Positions 1 to 7,986 of a stretch of 64,000 nucleotides of DNA are shown here, one piece after another (the stretch's first letter is position 1; every line of letters starts with the position of its first letter). Source of the stretch: Falsochrobactrum tianjinense (GTDB taxonomy: Bacteria; Pseudomonadota; Alphaproteobacteria; Rhizobiales; Rhizobiaceae); contig NZ_JAHRVA010000001.1 of assembly GCF_019100495.1 (NCBI RefSeq), positions 1,060,597 to 1,124,596 of the forward strand. Direction: 5' to 3'. Position numbers and translations under genes: made by a program. The notes below the pieces were generated by a model, which searched no databases, was not told the DNA's origin, and saw only the letters and a list, made by a program, of their open reading frames with translations.

Positions 1-189
1 TTAAAAAGCCCAGAGACTGGATCGTGTCCCTTATGATGCTGGAAGGTTGCATCTGTTTGCTCCGCTTTATTAACATTCTTTGCCGACGGAATGGCCTGGC
101 GCAAAGAGGTGATTTGAAAATTTGTTCAAGTGCTTATAGGACGAGCGCAACAGTTTTGTACCCTTCCTTGATTGATTGGACCAGATGAT

Positions 190-1212
190 ATGAGCGCCAG
201 TGGCCTTCCCTTTGACGATTTCCGTGAACTTATTCGCAATCTTCCCGGCCCCGATCTCGGTGCGCAAGCGGTGGTTCTGGCGCGGGAAGCGACTTTGACC
301 AAGCCTGCCGGTTCGCTCGGACAGCTGGAGGAGATCGTCGTCTGGCTGGCTGGTTGGACCGGAAAGCCGGTGCCGCATGTCAATCGTCCACTGGTTGCTG
401 TCTTTGCAGGCAATCACGGTGTGACCGTAAAAAATATCACGCCGTTTCCTTCAAGCGTGACCGCTCAGATGGTTGAAAATTTCGCCGCTGGTGGCGCTGC
501 CATCAATCAGATCTGTATTGCGCACGATCTTGGGCTGAAAGTTTTCGATCTGGCGCTGGAGCACCCTACCGCTGACATTACCGAGGAAGCAGCCATGGAT
601 GAGCGCACCTGCGCCGCAACCATGGCGTTCGGCATGGAGGGCATAGCCGGCGGCACCGATCTTCTGTGCATCGGTGAAATGGGAATAGGTAATACGACAA
701 TTGCAGCGGCGATTGCGCTGGCGCTTTTCGGAGGTACGGCTGAGGACTGGGTGGGACCGGGTACCGGCTCGACCGGAGAGTTGTTGCAGCGCAAGATTAT
801 TGCCGTTCGCGATGCGGTCGCACTACATCAGGCCCATCTGAAAGACCCGCTGGAAGTTCTGCGCCGTCTTGGCGGCAGGGAGATTGCAGCCATGACCGGG
901 GCGATTCTCGCCGCTCGCATGGAAAAAATACCGGTCATCGTTGACGGTTTCGTCGCAAGTTCTGCGGCGGCCATTCTTTATGCAGCCAATCCCGCAGCGC
1001 TCGACCATTGCCTTTTCGGCCATGTCTCCGGCGAGCCGGGCCATCGTCTTCTGTTGGAAAAGCTCGGTAAGAAGCCGCTTCTCGATCTTGGTATGCGGCT
1101 GGGTGAAGGCACCGGGGCAGCTCTGGCTGCCGGTATCGTCAAGGCCGCGGCTCTTTGCCATAGCGGCATGGCGACCTTCGAGCAGGTAGGCATCACCACC
1201 GCCGCGAAATAA
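190..1212 (+). CDS. cobT: Nicotinate-nucleotide--dimethylbenzimidazole phosphoribosyltransferase
   Basis: This 340-residue cytoplasmic enzyme transfers the phosphoribosyl group of nicotinate mononucleotide to 5,6-dimethylbenzimidazole, making the lower nucleotide loop precursor of cobalamin. The length is normal for the family. The conserved GEGTGAA segment near the C-terminus carries the expected catalytic glutamate at about residue 306, and glycine-rich nucleotide-binding stretches (GEMGIGNTT, GPGTGSTG) are in the middle. I chose the ATG at 190, which starts MSASGLPF; an in-frame TTG at 172 is possible but less likely. No other cobalamin gene is visible, but the upstream neighbour lies outside the window. 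A hairpin terminator follows immediately. Confidence 0.95.
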   Translation: MSASGLPFDDFRELIRNLPGPDLGAQAVVLAREATLTKPAGSLGQLEEIVVWLAGWTGKPVPHVNRPLVAVFAGNHGVTVKNITPFPSSVTAQMVENFAAGGAAINQICIAHDLGLKVFDLALEHPTADITEEAAMDERTCAATMAFGMEGIAGGTDLLCIGEMGIGNTTIAAAIALALFGGTAEDWVGPGTGSTGELLQRKIIAVRDAVALHQAHLKDPLEVLRRLGGREIAAMTGAILAARMEKIPVIVDGFVASSAAAILYAANPAALDHCLFGHVSGEPGHRLLLEKLGKKPLLDLGMRLGEGTGAALAAGIVKAAALCHSGMATFEQVGITTAAK

Positions 1213-1221
1213 GAAAACAGC

Positions 1222-1250
1222 AAAGCCCGGAATTCGCTCTGGGCTTTTAA
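1222..1250. terminator. Bidirectional terminator between cobT and the Lrp-family gene
   Basis: Perfect 7-bp stem AAAGCCC/GGGCTTT (1222-1228 with 1241-1247) with T-rich flanks on both strands. It lies between the convergent 3' ends of cobT and the regulator gene, so it can serve both. Confidence 0.75.
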
Positions 1251-1251
1251 T

Positions 1252-1731
1252 TTAGTTGTTTTCCTTATCTAGCACCATGTAGTCGAGCGGCAATTCGGTC
1301 GTATACTTGATCTGCTCCATAGCGAAGGAAGAGGACACGTCGCGGATTTCGATCTTGCTTATCAGGCGCTTGTAAAAAGCGTCATAGGCGGCGATATCCG
1401 GCACAGCAACACGCAGAAGATAATCGACGTCGCCGCTCATGCGGTAGAATTCGATTACTTCCGGAAATTCCTGAACGACTTCGGAAAAGCGCTTGAGCCA
1501 TTCATTGCTGTGCGAACTGGTGCGCACCGACACAAAGACGGTGACGCGCGTATTGACACGTACGGGATCAAGAATGGCGACGCGGCGCTTGATGACGCCA
1601 TCTTCTTCCAGTTTCTGAATACGACGCCAGCAGGGTGTCGTGGAAAGTCCGACCTTCTTGGCGACGTCAGCCACCGCCAATGTTGCATCTTCCTGCAATA
1701 AACGCAGTATTTTCCTGTCGAGTCTGTCCAT
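1252..1731 (-). CDS. Lrp/AsnC family transcriptional regulator
   Basis: A 159-residue DNA-binding regulator. Residues about 1-60 form the AsnC-type helix-turn-helix (starts MDRLDRKILRLLQED, with a GLSTTPCWRRIQKLEEDGVI recognition region). The rest is the RAM ligand-binding and oligomerisation domain. Members usually sense an amino acid and form octamers. The start is the ATG at 1731. It lies 127 bases downstream of the uracil-DNA glycosylase gene on the same strand and probably has its own promoter in that AT-rich gap. The ligand and targets cannot be told from the sequence. Several family members regulate an adjacent divergent gene, but here both neighbours are convergent or co-directional. 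Confidence 0.9.
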   Translation of the reverse strand: MDRLDRKILRLLQEDATLAVADVAKKVGLSTTPCWRRIQKLEEDGVIKRRVAILDPVRVNTRVTVFVSVRTSSHSNEWLKRFSEVVQEFPEVIEFYRMSGDVDYLLRVAVPDIAAYDAFYKRLISKIEIRDVSSSFAMEQIKYTTELPLDYMVLDKENN

Positions 1732-1858
1732 CGATATCGTTCCCAGTTTTAGAAATCATTTCCGCAGAGAGCGGTCGTATTGAAACATCATACCTTATGA
1801 ATTGCATTCGCGCGAATTTACAGGGAAATTATTCTATTGAGAATAACAGCTCTGAAAA

Positions 1859-2491
1859 TTATTTTCCGTTATCGATCAACTGGCGGACTTTTTGTCGGAG
1901 AATGGGAACAAGCTTTGCGTCGAACCAGGGATTCCGCTTCAGCCAGCCGCTATTGCGCCAAGAAGGATGGGGCAGGGGAAGCACGATCCGTCCGGCTTCA
2001 TTCGGGGTCGCCACGAAGCCTCGCCAGTTCTGAACCGTTTCTGTCAGATTTTTCTTGCGCCAGTCTGGCAGATGATAGGCGAGGGCATACTGGCCGACGA
2101 CGAGGACGAATTCGAGTTGCGGCATCGCGGCGAAAATATGGTCATGCCAGTTTTGTCGGCATTCGCGGCGTGGCGGCAGGTCACCCCCATGCTGATCATA
2201 GCCGGGAAAGCAGAAGCCCATGGGGACGATTGCAAACAGGGCCGGGTCGTAAAACTCCTCGCGGCTGGTGCCCAGCCATTGCCGAAGGCGATCGCCGGAA
2301 GGATCGTTGAACGGCAGCGACGTGTTATGCACGCGAATGCCCGGCGCCTGTCCGCAGATCGCAATGCGGGCAGTATTGGAAATAATACAGACCGGGTTGG
2401 GTTCATGGGGCAAAGGCGGTGGAAACAGCGGCGCGTCGCGGCAAATACGACATGCCTGGATCGAGCGCCTCAACTCGTCCAAATTTTCCAT
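1859..2491 (-). CDS. Uracil-DNA glycosylase family protein
   Basis: A 210-residue member of the uracil-DNA glycosylase superfamily, which removes uracil from DNA in base excision repair. The N-terminal CXXC (CRICRD) fits a family that binds a 4Fe-4S cluster. The GQAPG motif near residue 45 is the water-activating/uracil-binding loop and PHPSWRN near residue 175 is the DNA-intercalation motif. I prefer the ATG at 2491 because a GGAG lies 12 bases upstream; a TTG at 2509 would add six residues. It sits 21 bases after the thermonuclease gene on the same strand, so the two may be cotranscribed. The exact family and substrate range are not determined here. Confidence 0.85.
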   Translation of the reverse strand: MENLDELRRSIQACRICRDAPLFPPPLPHEPNPVCIISNTARIAICGQAPGIRVHNTSLPFNDPSGDRLRQWLGTSREEFYDPALFAIVPMGFCFPGYDQHGGDLPPRRECRQNWHDHIFAAMPQLEFVLVVGQYALAYHLPDWRKKNLTETVQNWRGFVATPNEAGRIVLPLPHPSWRNSGWLKRNPWFDAKLVPILRQKVRQLIDNGK

Positions 2492-2512
2492 GAAACAGGT
2501 CGACTCCAATGG

Positions 2513-3166
2513 TCAGGAATAAATAAGAGCGATGATGCGCTTTCTGATATAATGTATCAATTCGCTTATTGCACCAGATGGCGATGCACCGTGGCCGGTT
2601 TCCATCTCCTCATCAGACTTTTGGTGTTCCTTGCGCCATTGAGATGGTGTTTCAAACTGCCCCGCCCATAAGCCGCGTTGCTCACGGCGGGCAAGAGCTT
2701 CTTCGCTACGGTAATCGCCATAAGAAACCGCCCAGCCTTGTTCGACCATCCATAGGTTGAGATCGGTTTCGGCAAGATAACACCGGGCAAGGTCGCGGCG
2801 ATATTTATCCAATCCCTCTTTCTTACAGCGAATCGCCCTTCTGCCAATCTTGTTTCGCAGCATGGCGCGCGCTTCCCTGCCGCACGCATATTCCCGCCCC
2901 GCCTTTTGGCAAAATTGTCCCATTTCCGGTGCATCGATACCAAGAAGGCGGATATGGATTCGACCCAGAACAACTGTGTCGCCATCGATGACATAGGCCG
3001 CTCCAGTGAGAGTTTCTGTCGGCTTGCGATTAGCGGGCAGGGACAGGATAATTGCGCCAAGGCCGAAAAAAAGAAACAATGTCAGAAGGATATTGAAAAT
3101 ACCTCTGATTCCTCTTCCGTTTCGCCTACGATGAAGTCGCCGGTAAACACGCCGCTTGTCGTTCAT
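2513..3166 (-). CDS. Thermonuclease (SNase) family protein, membrane-anchored
   Basis: A 217-residue protein with a basic N-terminus (rich in R/K for about 22 residues), one hydrophobic segment at about 23-43 and a staphylococcal-nuclease fold at about 55-175. Recognisable SNase elements are VIDGDTVVLG, the GIDAPE loop and the YRRDLARCY segment, which supply the calcium and phosphate contacts in the family. The segment could be an uncleaved anchor or a signal peptide, so the nuclease domain should lie in the periplasm. Extra cysteines suggest a disulfide. It is located just upstream of the uracil-DNA glycosylase on the same strand. The tail after residue 180 is not conserved in a way I recognise. 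Confidence 0.88.
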   Translation of the reverse strand: MNDKRRVYRRLHRRRNGRGIRGIFNILLTLFLFFGLGAIILSLPANRKPTETLTGAAYVIDGDTVVLGRIHIRLLGIDAPEMGQFCQKAGREYACGREARAMLRNKIGRRAIRCKKEGLDKYRRDLARCYLAETDLNLWMVEQGWAVSYGDYRSEEALARREQRGLWAGQFETPSQWRKEHQKSDEEMETGHGASPSGAISELIHYIRKRIIALIYS

Positions 3167-3622
3167 TTTCCGCCCTCTGGATCATCCATCTAATAGCCTA
3201 TCTCGTTGACTGGAAAAATCACGGCATCTCCAATTGTCCCATCTCCATCATGTGAGGGAGCTGTGACCCAGAGTTTGTGTTTAATCGGCAACAGTCTTTA
3301 CCATTGCTTCAGGCTATAAGGGCGTCGAACGGCTTTTGCCCATTTCCCGCCACAAAGGCGCGCCACCCGATAGGAAAGTAAAAGCTGTTGAACGGCGGTG
3401 GGGCTTTCGGCTCCCGGCAGGATAGGAAGAGATGAAGAAAGGCGTATTGTTGAGTAACGATCCGTTTTTGAGCAGTAACGGCACTGCTCTGCTTCCTGTT
3501 CGTATCGTACGAAATGGTCAGGCTTTTTTCCGTCAAAATCGGGACGCACTGTTGACCAAAAGGCAATCTATTCTGCCTTTCAAGTCCATTTTGTTCACCC
3601 AATGTGAAAGACCGGCGTTGTG
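3167..3622. other. Intergenic region without a supported gene
   Basis: A 456-base stretch between the divergent thermonuclease and exoR genes. Short open frames occur on both strands (for example 3298-3549 minus) but none has a convincing ribosome binding site, hydrophobic pattern or family motif. It must contain the promoters of both neighbours. I see no tRNA, strong terminator or tandem repeat. Confidence 0.5.
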
Positions 3623-4414
3623 ATGCGTATTCGCAGTTTTTCATATCCCCTCGTTGCCTTGGCGCTTGGCTTTGCAGTTGTCTGCAACAGCGCATCGGCC
3701 TTCGATCTGAACGACAGTTCCGAAAAGTCCCGAAGCCCGTTTGAATTGTTCAAGTTTGGATTTTCCGCTTACAAGAACGGCCATAAGGATGAGGCAGTCA
3801 AGGCTTTGCGTTATGCCGCTGAACGTGGCCATCAGGGGGCCAAATGGAAGCTGGCCCGCATGTATGCCGATGGTGATGGCGTTGCGGAAAACGACTATGA
3901 AGCCTACCAGATTTTCGAGAAGATCGTTCGCGATGGAGCAGAGCCCGGTTCCGAAAATGAATCTTACGTTGCGGATGCGCTGGTCGCCCTTGCCGGCTAT
4001 GTGAAGCAGGGGATTCCCGGCACACCGGTCAATTCCGATCCCCGTTTTGCCCGTAATCTTTATGTGCAGGCTGCATCGAATTTCGGCGACGCGGCGGCCC
4101 AGTTCGAGCTTGGAAAGATGCTTCTTTCCGGCGAGGGCGGGGAGCGCAATGCCGTTCAGGCCGCGCGCTGGTTCCAGCTTGCGGCCAAAAAAGGCAATGC
4201 GAGTGCGCAGGCAATGCTTGGCAATATGCTGTTTCAGGCAGGCAAGACGGTACGCGGTCTTGCTATGCTGACAGCGGCCTTCGAGCGCTGCCCGACGGAG
4301 GATTGCATCTGGATACGCGATATGCAGGAACAGGCGTTCTCTATTGCCCCGGAAGCTGATCGCCGCAACGCAGTGGCTCTTGCCAGCGATTATATCACTA
4401 AAGGCGAATATTGA
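3623..4414 (+). CDS. exoR: ExoR-like periplasmic Sel1-repeat regulator
   Basis: A 263-residue exported protein with an N-terminal signal peptide (cleavage likely after ASA at about residue 24) and several Sel1/TPR-like repeats (AAERGHQGAKWKLARMYADGDGVAEND and similar) over residues 45-220. Composition and repeat spacing resemble Sinorhizobium meliloti ExoR, including the PFELFKFGF(S/K)AYK segment and the C-terminal EQAFSxAxEADRR segment. There ExoR binds the sensor kinase ExoS (ChvG) in the periplasm and restrains the ExoS-ChvI system, affecting exopolysaccharide and motility. A similar role here is inference. A GTG at 3620 directly precedes the chosen ATG at 3623. It stands alone, with a terminator behind it. 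Confidence 0.85.
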   Translation: MRIRSFSYPLVALALGFAVVCNSASAFDLNDSSEKSRSPFELFKFGFSAYKNGHKDEAVKALRYAAERGHQGAKWKLARMYADGDGVAENDYEAYQIFEKIVRDGAEPGSENESYVADALVALAGYVKQGIPGTPVNSDPRFARNLYVQAASNFGDAAAQFELGKMLLSGEGGERNAVQAARWFQLAAKKGNASAQAMLGNMLFQAGKTVRGLAMLTAAFERCPTEDCIWIRDMQEQAFSIAPEADRRNAVALASDYITKGEY

Positions 4415-4417
4415 AGT

Positions 4418-4440
4418 GAAAGCCGGTTCGGCTTTCTTGC
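4418..4440 (+). terminator. Terminator after exoR
   Basis: Stem GAAAGCCG/CGGCTTTC (4418-4425 with 4429-4436), three-base loop, followed by a short T-containing tract, directly after the exoR stop codon. Confidence 0.6.
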
Positions 4441-4453
4441 TACTTCAGCCGGA

Positions 4454-5236
4454 TTAGAAGGAAAATGTCGCCGTTACAGGCACATGATCCGACGGCTTTT
4501 CCCATGCCCTAGTGTGCTTTTCAATATCTGCAGAGACAAAATGATTGGCCGCTTCCGGCGAAAGCATCAAATGGTCGATGCGGATACCGTTATTTTTCTG
4601 CCATGCTCCGGCCTGATAATCCCAGAACGAATAAATGCCTTCTTCGTCCGTCGCCGCGCGTATTGCATCGGTGAAGCCGAGATTTTCGAGCCTGCGGAAC
4701 GCCTGACGTGATTGCGGCAAAAACAGCGCGTCCCCCAGCCATTGCTGCGGGTTTTTGGCATCATATGGTTCAGGGATGACATTGTAATCGCCAGCAAGAA
4801 CCAGTGGTTCTTCAAGTTTGAGCCTGCATTTGGCCCATGCTTCCAGACGCTGCATCCATGACAGCTTGTAAGGGAATTTCTCAGTATCGACCGGATTACC
4901 GTTGGGCAGATAGAGCGACACGACGCGCACCACGCCTTTTTCCGTCGAAAAAACACCTTCGATAAACCGCGCCTGCTCGTCGCCATCATCGCCGGGAAGG
5001 CCGCGAATGACTTCATCAGGCGATTTTTTCGACAGGATTGCGACGCCGTTAAAGCCTTTCTGGCCGTGCGTTTCGACATGATAGCCGAGCGCTTCGATCT
5101 CCAGCCGGGGAAATAAATCATCAACCGACTTGATTTCCTGCAAGCAGGCAATGTCGGGCGATGATTCCTTCAGCCAGTGCTGAAGATTGTCGATCCGCGC
5201 CTTGACGCCATTAATGTTCCATGTCGCGATTTTCAT
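4454..5236 (-). CDS. xthA: Exodeoxyribonuclease III
   Basis: A 260-residue AP endonuclease/3'-5' exonuclease of the ExoIII (endonuclease/exonuclease/phosphatase) family, acting in base excision repair of abasic sites. Family hallmarks are all present: MKIATWNINGVKAR at the start, LQEIK with metal ligand Glu34, GDYNVIPEP around residue 155, and the C-terminal SDHVPV with the catalytic histidine. The start is the ATG at 5236, which gives the canonical N-terminus; the open frame extends 19 codons further upstream without support. It stands as a single gene convergent with exoR. Confidence 0.95.
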   Translation of the reverse strand: MKIATWNINGVKARIDNLQHWLKESSPDIACLQEIKSVDDLFPRLEIEALGYHVETHGQKGFNGVAILSKKSPDEVIRGLPGDDGDEQARFIEGVFSTEKGVVRVVSLYLPNGNPVDTEKFPYKLSWMQRLEAWAKCRLKLEEPLVLAGDYNVIPEPYDAKNPQQWLGDALFLPQSRQAFRRLENLGFTDAIRAATDEEGIYSFWDYQAGAWQKNNGIRIDHLMLSPEAANHFVSADIEKHTRAWEKPSDHVPVTATFSF

Positions 5237-5412
5237 GATGAAATGATTAGGCACTCTGCCGGGCGAGGGCAAGCGCCGCTCAGGCTCCACCACAGAAATT
5301 ACCCTGCAAATTCGCGAATGGCCATATTTCTTTCCTTTGATAGCCTTGTTCGTTTGTATTGCCGCTTTTGCGTTCCTATCTCCTTTTCATCTTAATCCAT
5401 CAGGAGATTTGC

Positions 5413-6117
5413 ATGTTCGACGCCAAAAAGCTTCTCGACCAGTTTCTGGGATCGCAGATACCCGGCATGTCCGGGAGCGTCCGCGACAAAGCGGGACAGG
5501 CTGCGGGTCTGGCCCAGCGTAACCCTTTGGCAACCGGCGCGATAGCAGCCGCTATTCTGGGTACCAAAACCGGCCGCAAGCTGGCTGGCAATGTCGCGGC
5601 GGTGGGTGGCGTGGCCGCTATCGCCGGCCTGGGGTATCTCGCTTACAAGAATTACAAATCGGGTCAGTCGCCGCAAATGGCCCAGCAGCCAGTGGCGCAG
5701 GGGCCTGAACTGCTTCCGCCACCTGCCGATTCTCCTTTTCATCCCCAGTCGTCGGCAATGAGCAACAGTTTTGTGCTGACGCTTGTTCAGGCGATGATTG
5801 CGGCGGCAAAGGCTGATGGCCATATCGATGATGCCGAACGCGCGCGCATCATGGAAAAAGTGCAGATTTCGGGACTGGATGACGAGGCAGAAGCGTTTCT
5901 TCAGAATGAACTGGCCGATCCGGTCGATCTCGATACATTAGTTGCCGCAGCGCACACCGAGGAGCAGAAGGTCGAACTCTATACGGCCTCGCGCCTGACC
6001 ATTGATCCCGACAGCCGTGCGGAACGCGGCTATCTCGACATGCTGGCCGGACGGCTCGGCCTGCCGGATGCTCTTGTCGATCATATTGACGCGACGGTTT
6101 CATCGGTGAAGCAATAA
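5413..6117 (+). CDS. DUF533/TerB-like inner membrane protein (YebE family)
   Basis: A 234-residue protein of the DUF533 family. The N-terminal part (MFDAKKLLDQFLG) is followed by glycine/alanine-rich hydrophobic stretches around residues 37-75, a proline/glutamine linker and a C-terminal TerB-like helical domain at about 115-230 (AMIAAAKADGHIDDAERARIMEK), which resembles tellurite-resistance TerB metal-binding folds. The function is unknown in the family; membrane association is likely. An AGGAG lies six bases before the ATG at 5413, which fixes the start. It is a single gene flanked by terminator hairpins. Confidence 0.85.
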   Translation: MFDAKKLLDQFLGSQIPGMSGSVRDKAGQAAGLAQRNPLATGAIAAAILGTKTGRKLAGNVAAVGGVAAIAGLGYLAYKNYKSGQSPQMAQQPVAQGPELLPPPADSPFHPQSSAMSNSFVLTLVQAMIAAAKADGHIDDAERARIMEKVQISGLDDEAEAFLQNELADPVDLDTLVAAAHTEEQKVELYTASRLTIDPDSRAERGYLDMLAGRLGLPDALVDHIDATVSSVKQ

Positions 6118-6123
6118 CAAAAG

Positions 6124-6155
6124 AAAACCGGCTGCAAAATGCAGCCGGTTTTAAT
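6124..6155. terminator. Bidirectional terminator between the DUF533 gene and erpA
   Basis: Perfect 12-bp stem AAAACCGGCTGC/GCAGCCGGTTTT (6124-6135 with 6141-6152), five-base loop, A- and T-tracts on the two sides, between convergent genes. Confidence 0.85.
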
Positions 6156-6170
6156 TTCTCAAATACGATC

Positions 6171-6497
6171 TTAAAGCGCAAAGCTTGTGCCGCAGCCGCA
6201 TGACGCCGTAGCGTTCGGGTTGCGGATCTGGAACGATTGCCCCATCAGGTCATCGACGAAATCGATTTCCGAACCATCCAGATAGGGAACGGAAATCGAG
6301 TCGATCAGTACCTTTGCTCCGAGCTTCTCGATAACAAGATCGTCGTCGGCCTGCTCATCCACCAGATCATATTTATAGGAGAATCCAGAGCAGCCTCCAC
6401 CTTCGACAGAAACGCGAAGCGCGCTCTTGTCCGGTTCTGAACTGATAATCTTGGCAATCCGCTTAGCTGCGGATTCGGAAACGGTGATATCTGTCAT
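6171..6497 (-). CDS. erpA: Iron-sulfur cluster insertion protein ErpA (HesB/IscA family)
   Basis: A 108-residue A-type Fe-S carrier. The three conserved cluster-binding cysteines are visible as Cys36 in GGGCSGFSY and Cys100/Cys102 in SCGCGTSF. A-type carriers hand clusters from the SUF or ISC scaffold to target enzymes. The length and the acidic loop after residue 45 fit ErpA better than SufA/IscA, but the assignment within the family is by resemblance. It is divergent from the dgt-like gene with 165 bases between them; the suf operon lies about 53 kb away in this window. Confidence 0.88.
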   Translation of the reverse strand: MTDITVSESAAKRIAKIISSEPDKSALRVSVEGGGCSGFSYKYDLVDEQADDDLVIEKLGAKVLIDSISVPYLDGSEIDFVDDLMGQSFQIRNPNATASCGCGTSFAL

Positions 6498-6662
6498 CTG
6501 TCTTGTCCGCTTGCAGTTGCGAGGGGCGAATTGGATTTTACTCGAAGTTTCAACGAACGCATACTTGCTTTCATATCTGACTGATAGCTAAGAACGCGGG
6601 GTCAGGAAGTCAATCTCCGCGCAAGGCGGATGTAATCATATTACATTGAAGGATGCACCGCA
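6498..6662. promoter_or_regulatory. Divergent promoter region of erpA and the dgt-like gene
   Basis: This 165-base AT-rich gap separates two divergent starts and must hold both promoters. I cannot identify a specific operator with confidence. Confidence 0.4.
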
Positions 6663-7871
6663 ATGTCACTGGAAGGAATAGGTTTCGGTTATCGCGAACG
6701 TGCGCCCTATGCTTGCGATCCGGCAATAAGCCGGGGGAGGCTGGTGCCCGAACCCGAGAGCGCGACGCGTACGCCTTTTCAGCGTGACCGTGATCGGATC
6801 ATTCACTCCACGGCATTTCGGCGTCTCAAGCATAAGACACAGGTCTTTATTGCTCACGAGGGCGATCATTATCGAACCCGGCTCACCCATACGATAGAAG
6901 TGGCGCAGATCGCGCGGGCCTTGGCGCGGGCGCTGCGGCTCGATGAGGATCTCGCGGAAGCGGTTGCACTGGTTCATGATTTTGGCCATACGCCCTTTGG
7001 TCATACTGGCGAAGAAGCACTGAATGAGCGTATGAAATCTTATGGCGGCTTCGATCATAATGCCCAGTCCTTGCGTCTCGTCACCAAGCTTGAGCATCGT
7101 TATGCCGAATTCGACGGCCTCAATCTTTCATGGGAAACGCTGGAAGGGCTGGTCAAACACAACGGCCCCCTGATCGGCCCCGCCACTACGCACCCGCAAA
7201 CGCCGGTGCCCCAACCCGTTCTCGACTTTAACGAGCGCTACGATCTTGAACTTGCCCGTTTTGCCAGCCTTGAGGCGCAATGCGCCGCAATCGCCGACGA
7301 CATAGCCTATAATGCGCATGATATTGACGATGGCCTGCGCTCGGGCCTGCTGACGCTGGAATCACTCGATGAAGTGCCGTTGACCGAGCGGCTGCTCGAC
7401 GTTGTGCGGGAGCGTTATCCCGGACTTGACCCGGTGCGCACGAGCCATGAACTGGTCCGGCGTCAGATTACGATCATGGTCGAGGATGTGATTAAAGAGG
7501 CGCAACGCCGTATCGCTGCGGCAAATCTGCAAAGTGTCGAGGATGTGCGTGACCAGCCGGGGGCGCTAGTCGGCTTTTCCTTGACGATGCAGAATGAAGA
7601 AAAAGCCTTGAAACGCTTTTTGTTCAAGAACCTTTATTTCCATGAAAGCGTCGTCGTCCGCAGACAGGCGGCGGACAGGATCGTTCTGGACCTGTTCGAT
7701 ATCTGCTTCAGCGATCCTTCCATCATGCCGTCCGAGTGGCAATCCGGTTGCGATGCACTGGACGAAGCGGGTCGTGCGCGCCGCGTCGCCGACTATCTTG
7801 CCGGAATGACCGACAATTATGCAGTGCGCGAACACCGACGACTGTTTGACCACACACCCGATTTAGCTTAA
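6663..7871 (+). CDS. dgt: Deoxyguanosinetriphosphate triphosphohydrolase-like protein
   Basis: A 402-residue HD-domain enzyme of the dGTPase family, which splits dNTPs into the nucleoside and triphosphate. The metal-binding HD residues are clear: [47 protein letters not shown] and the late [14 protein letters not shown]. Alphaproteobacterial members are of the 'type 2' length (about 400 residues), shorter than Escherichia coli Dgt, and their substrate preference is less certain. The start is the ATG at 6663. It is followed after 115 bases by argS on the same strand, a common pairing in this group. Confidence 0.92.
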   Translation: MSLEGIGFGYRERAPYACDPAISRGRLVPEPESATRTPFQRDRDRIIHSTAFRRLKHKTQVFIAHEGDHYRTRLTHTIEVAQIARALARALRLDEDLAEAVALVHDFGHTPFGHTGEEALNERMKSYGGFDHNAQSLRLVTKLEHRYAEFDGLNLSWETLEGLVKHNGPLIGPATTHPQTPVPQPVLDFNERYDLELARFASLEAQCAAIADDIAYNAHDIDDGLRSGLLTLESLDEVPLTERLLDVVRERYPGLDPVRTSHELVRRQITIMVEDVIKEAQRRIAAANLQSVEDVRDQPGALVGFSLTMQNEEKALKRFLFKNLYFHESVVVRRQAADRIVLDLFDICFSDPSIMPSEWQSGCDALDEAGRARRVADYLAGMTDNYAVREHRRLFDHTPDLA

Positions 7872-7986
7872 TCGGGGCGGATAGAGCGGGTTTCAAAGCA
7901 CGGATAGAGTGAAAGCCCGCTATTTTTATCACAAGCCGACGCCGGAAACATCGCCGGAACCTGACGAAAGCCTGACAGGACGTACC

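Noticed and set aside
1-189. Possible cobalamin riboswitch upstream of cobT
   Set aside because: I looked for the B12-box and adenosylcobalamin core pairing and did not find them on either strand in the available 189 bases.
1892-2671. 259-codon plus-strand frame opposite the glycosylase and thermonuclease genes
   Set aside because: Both minus-strand genes have clear catalytic motifs, so this frame is a shadow.
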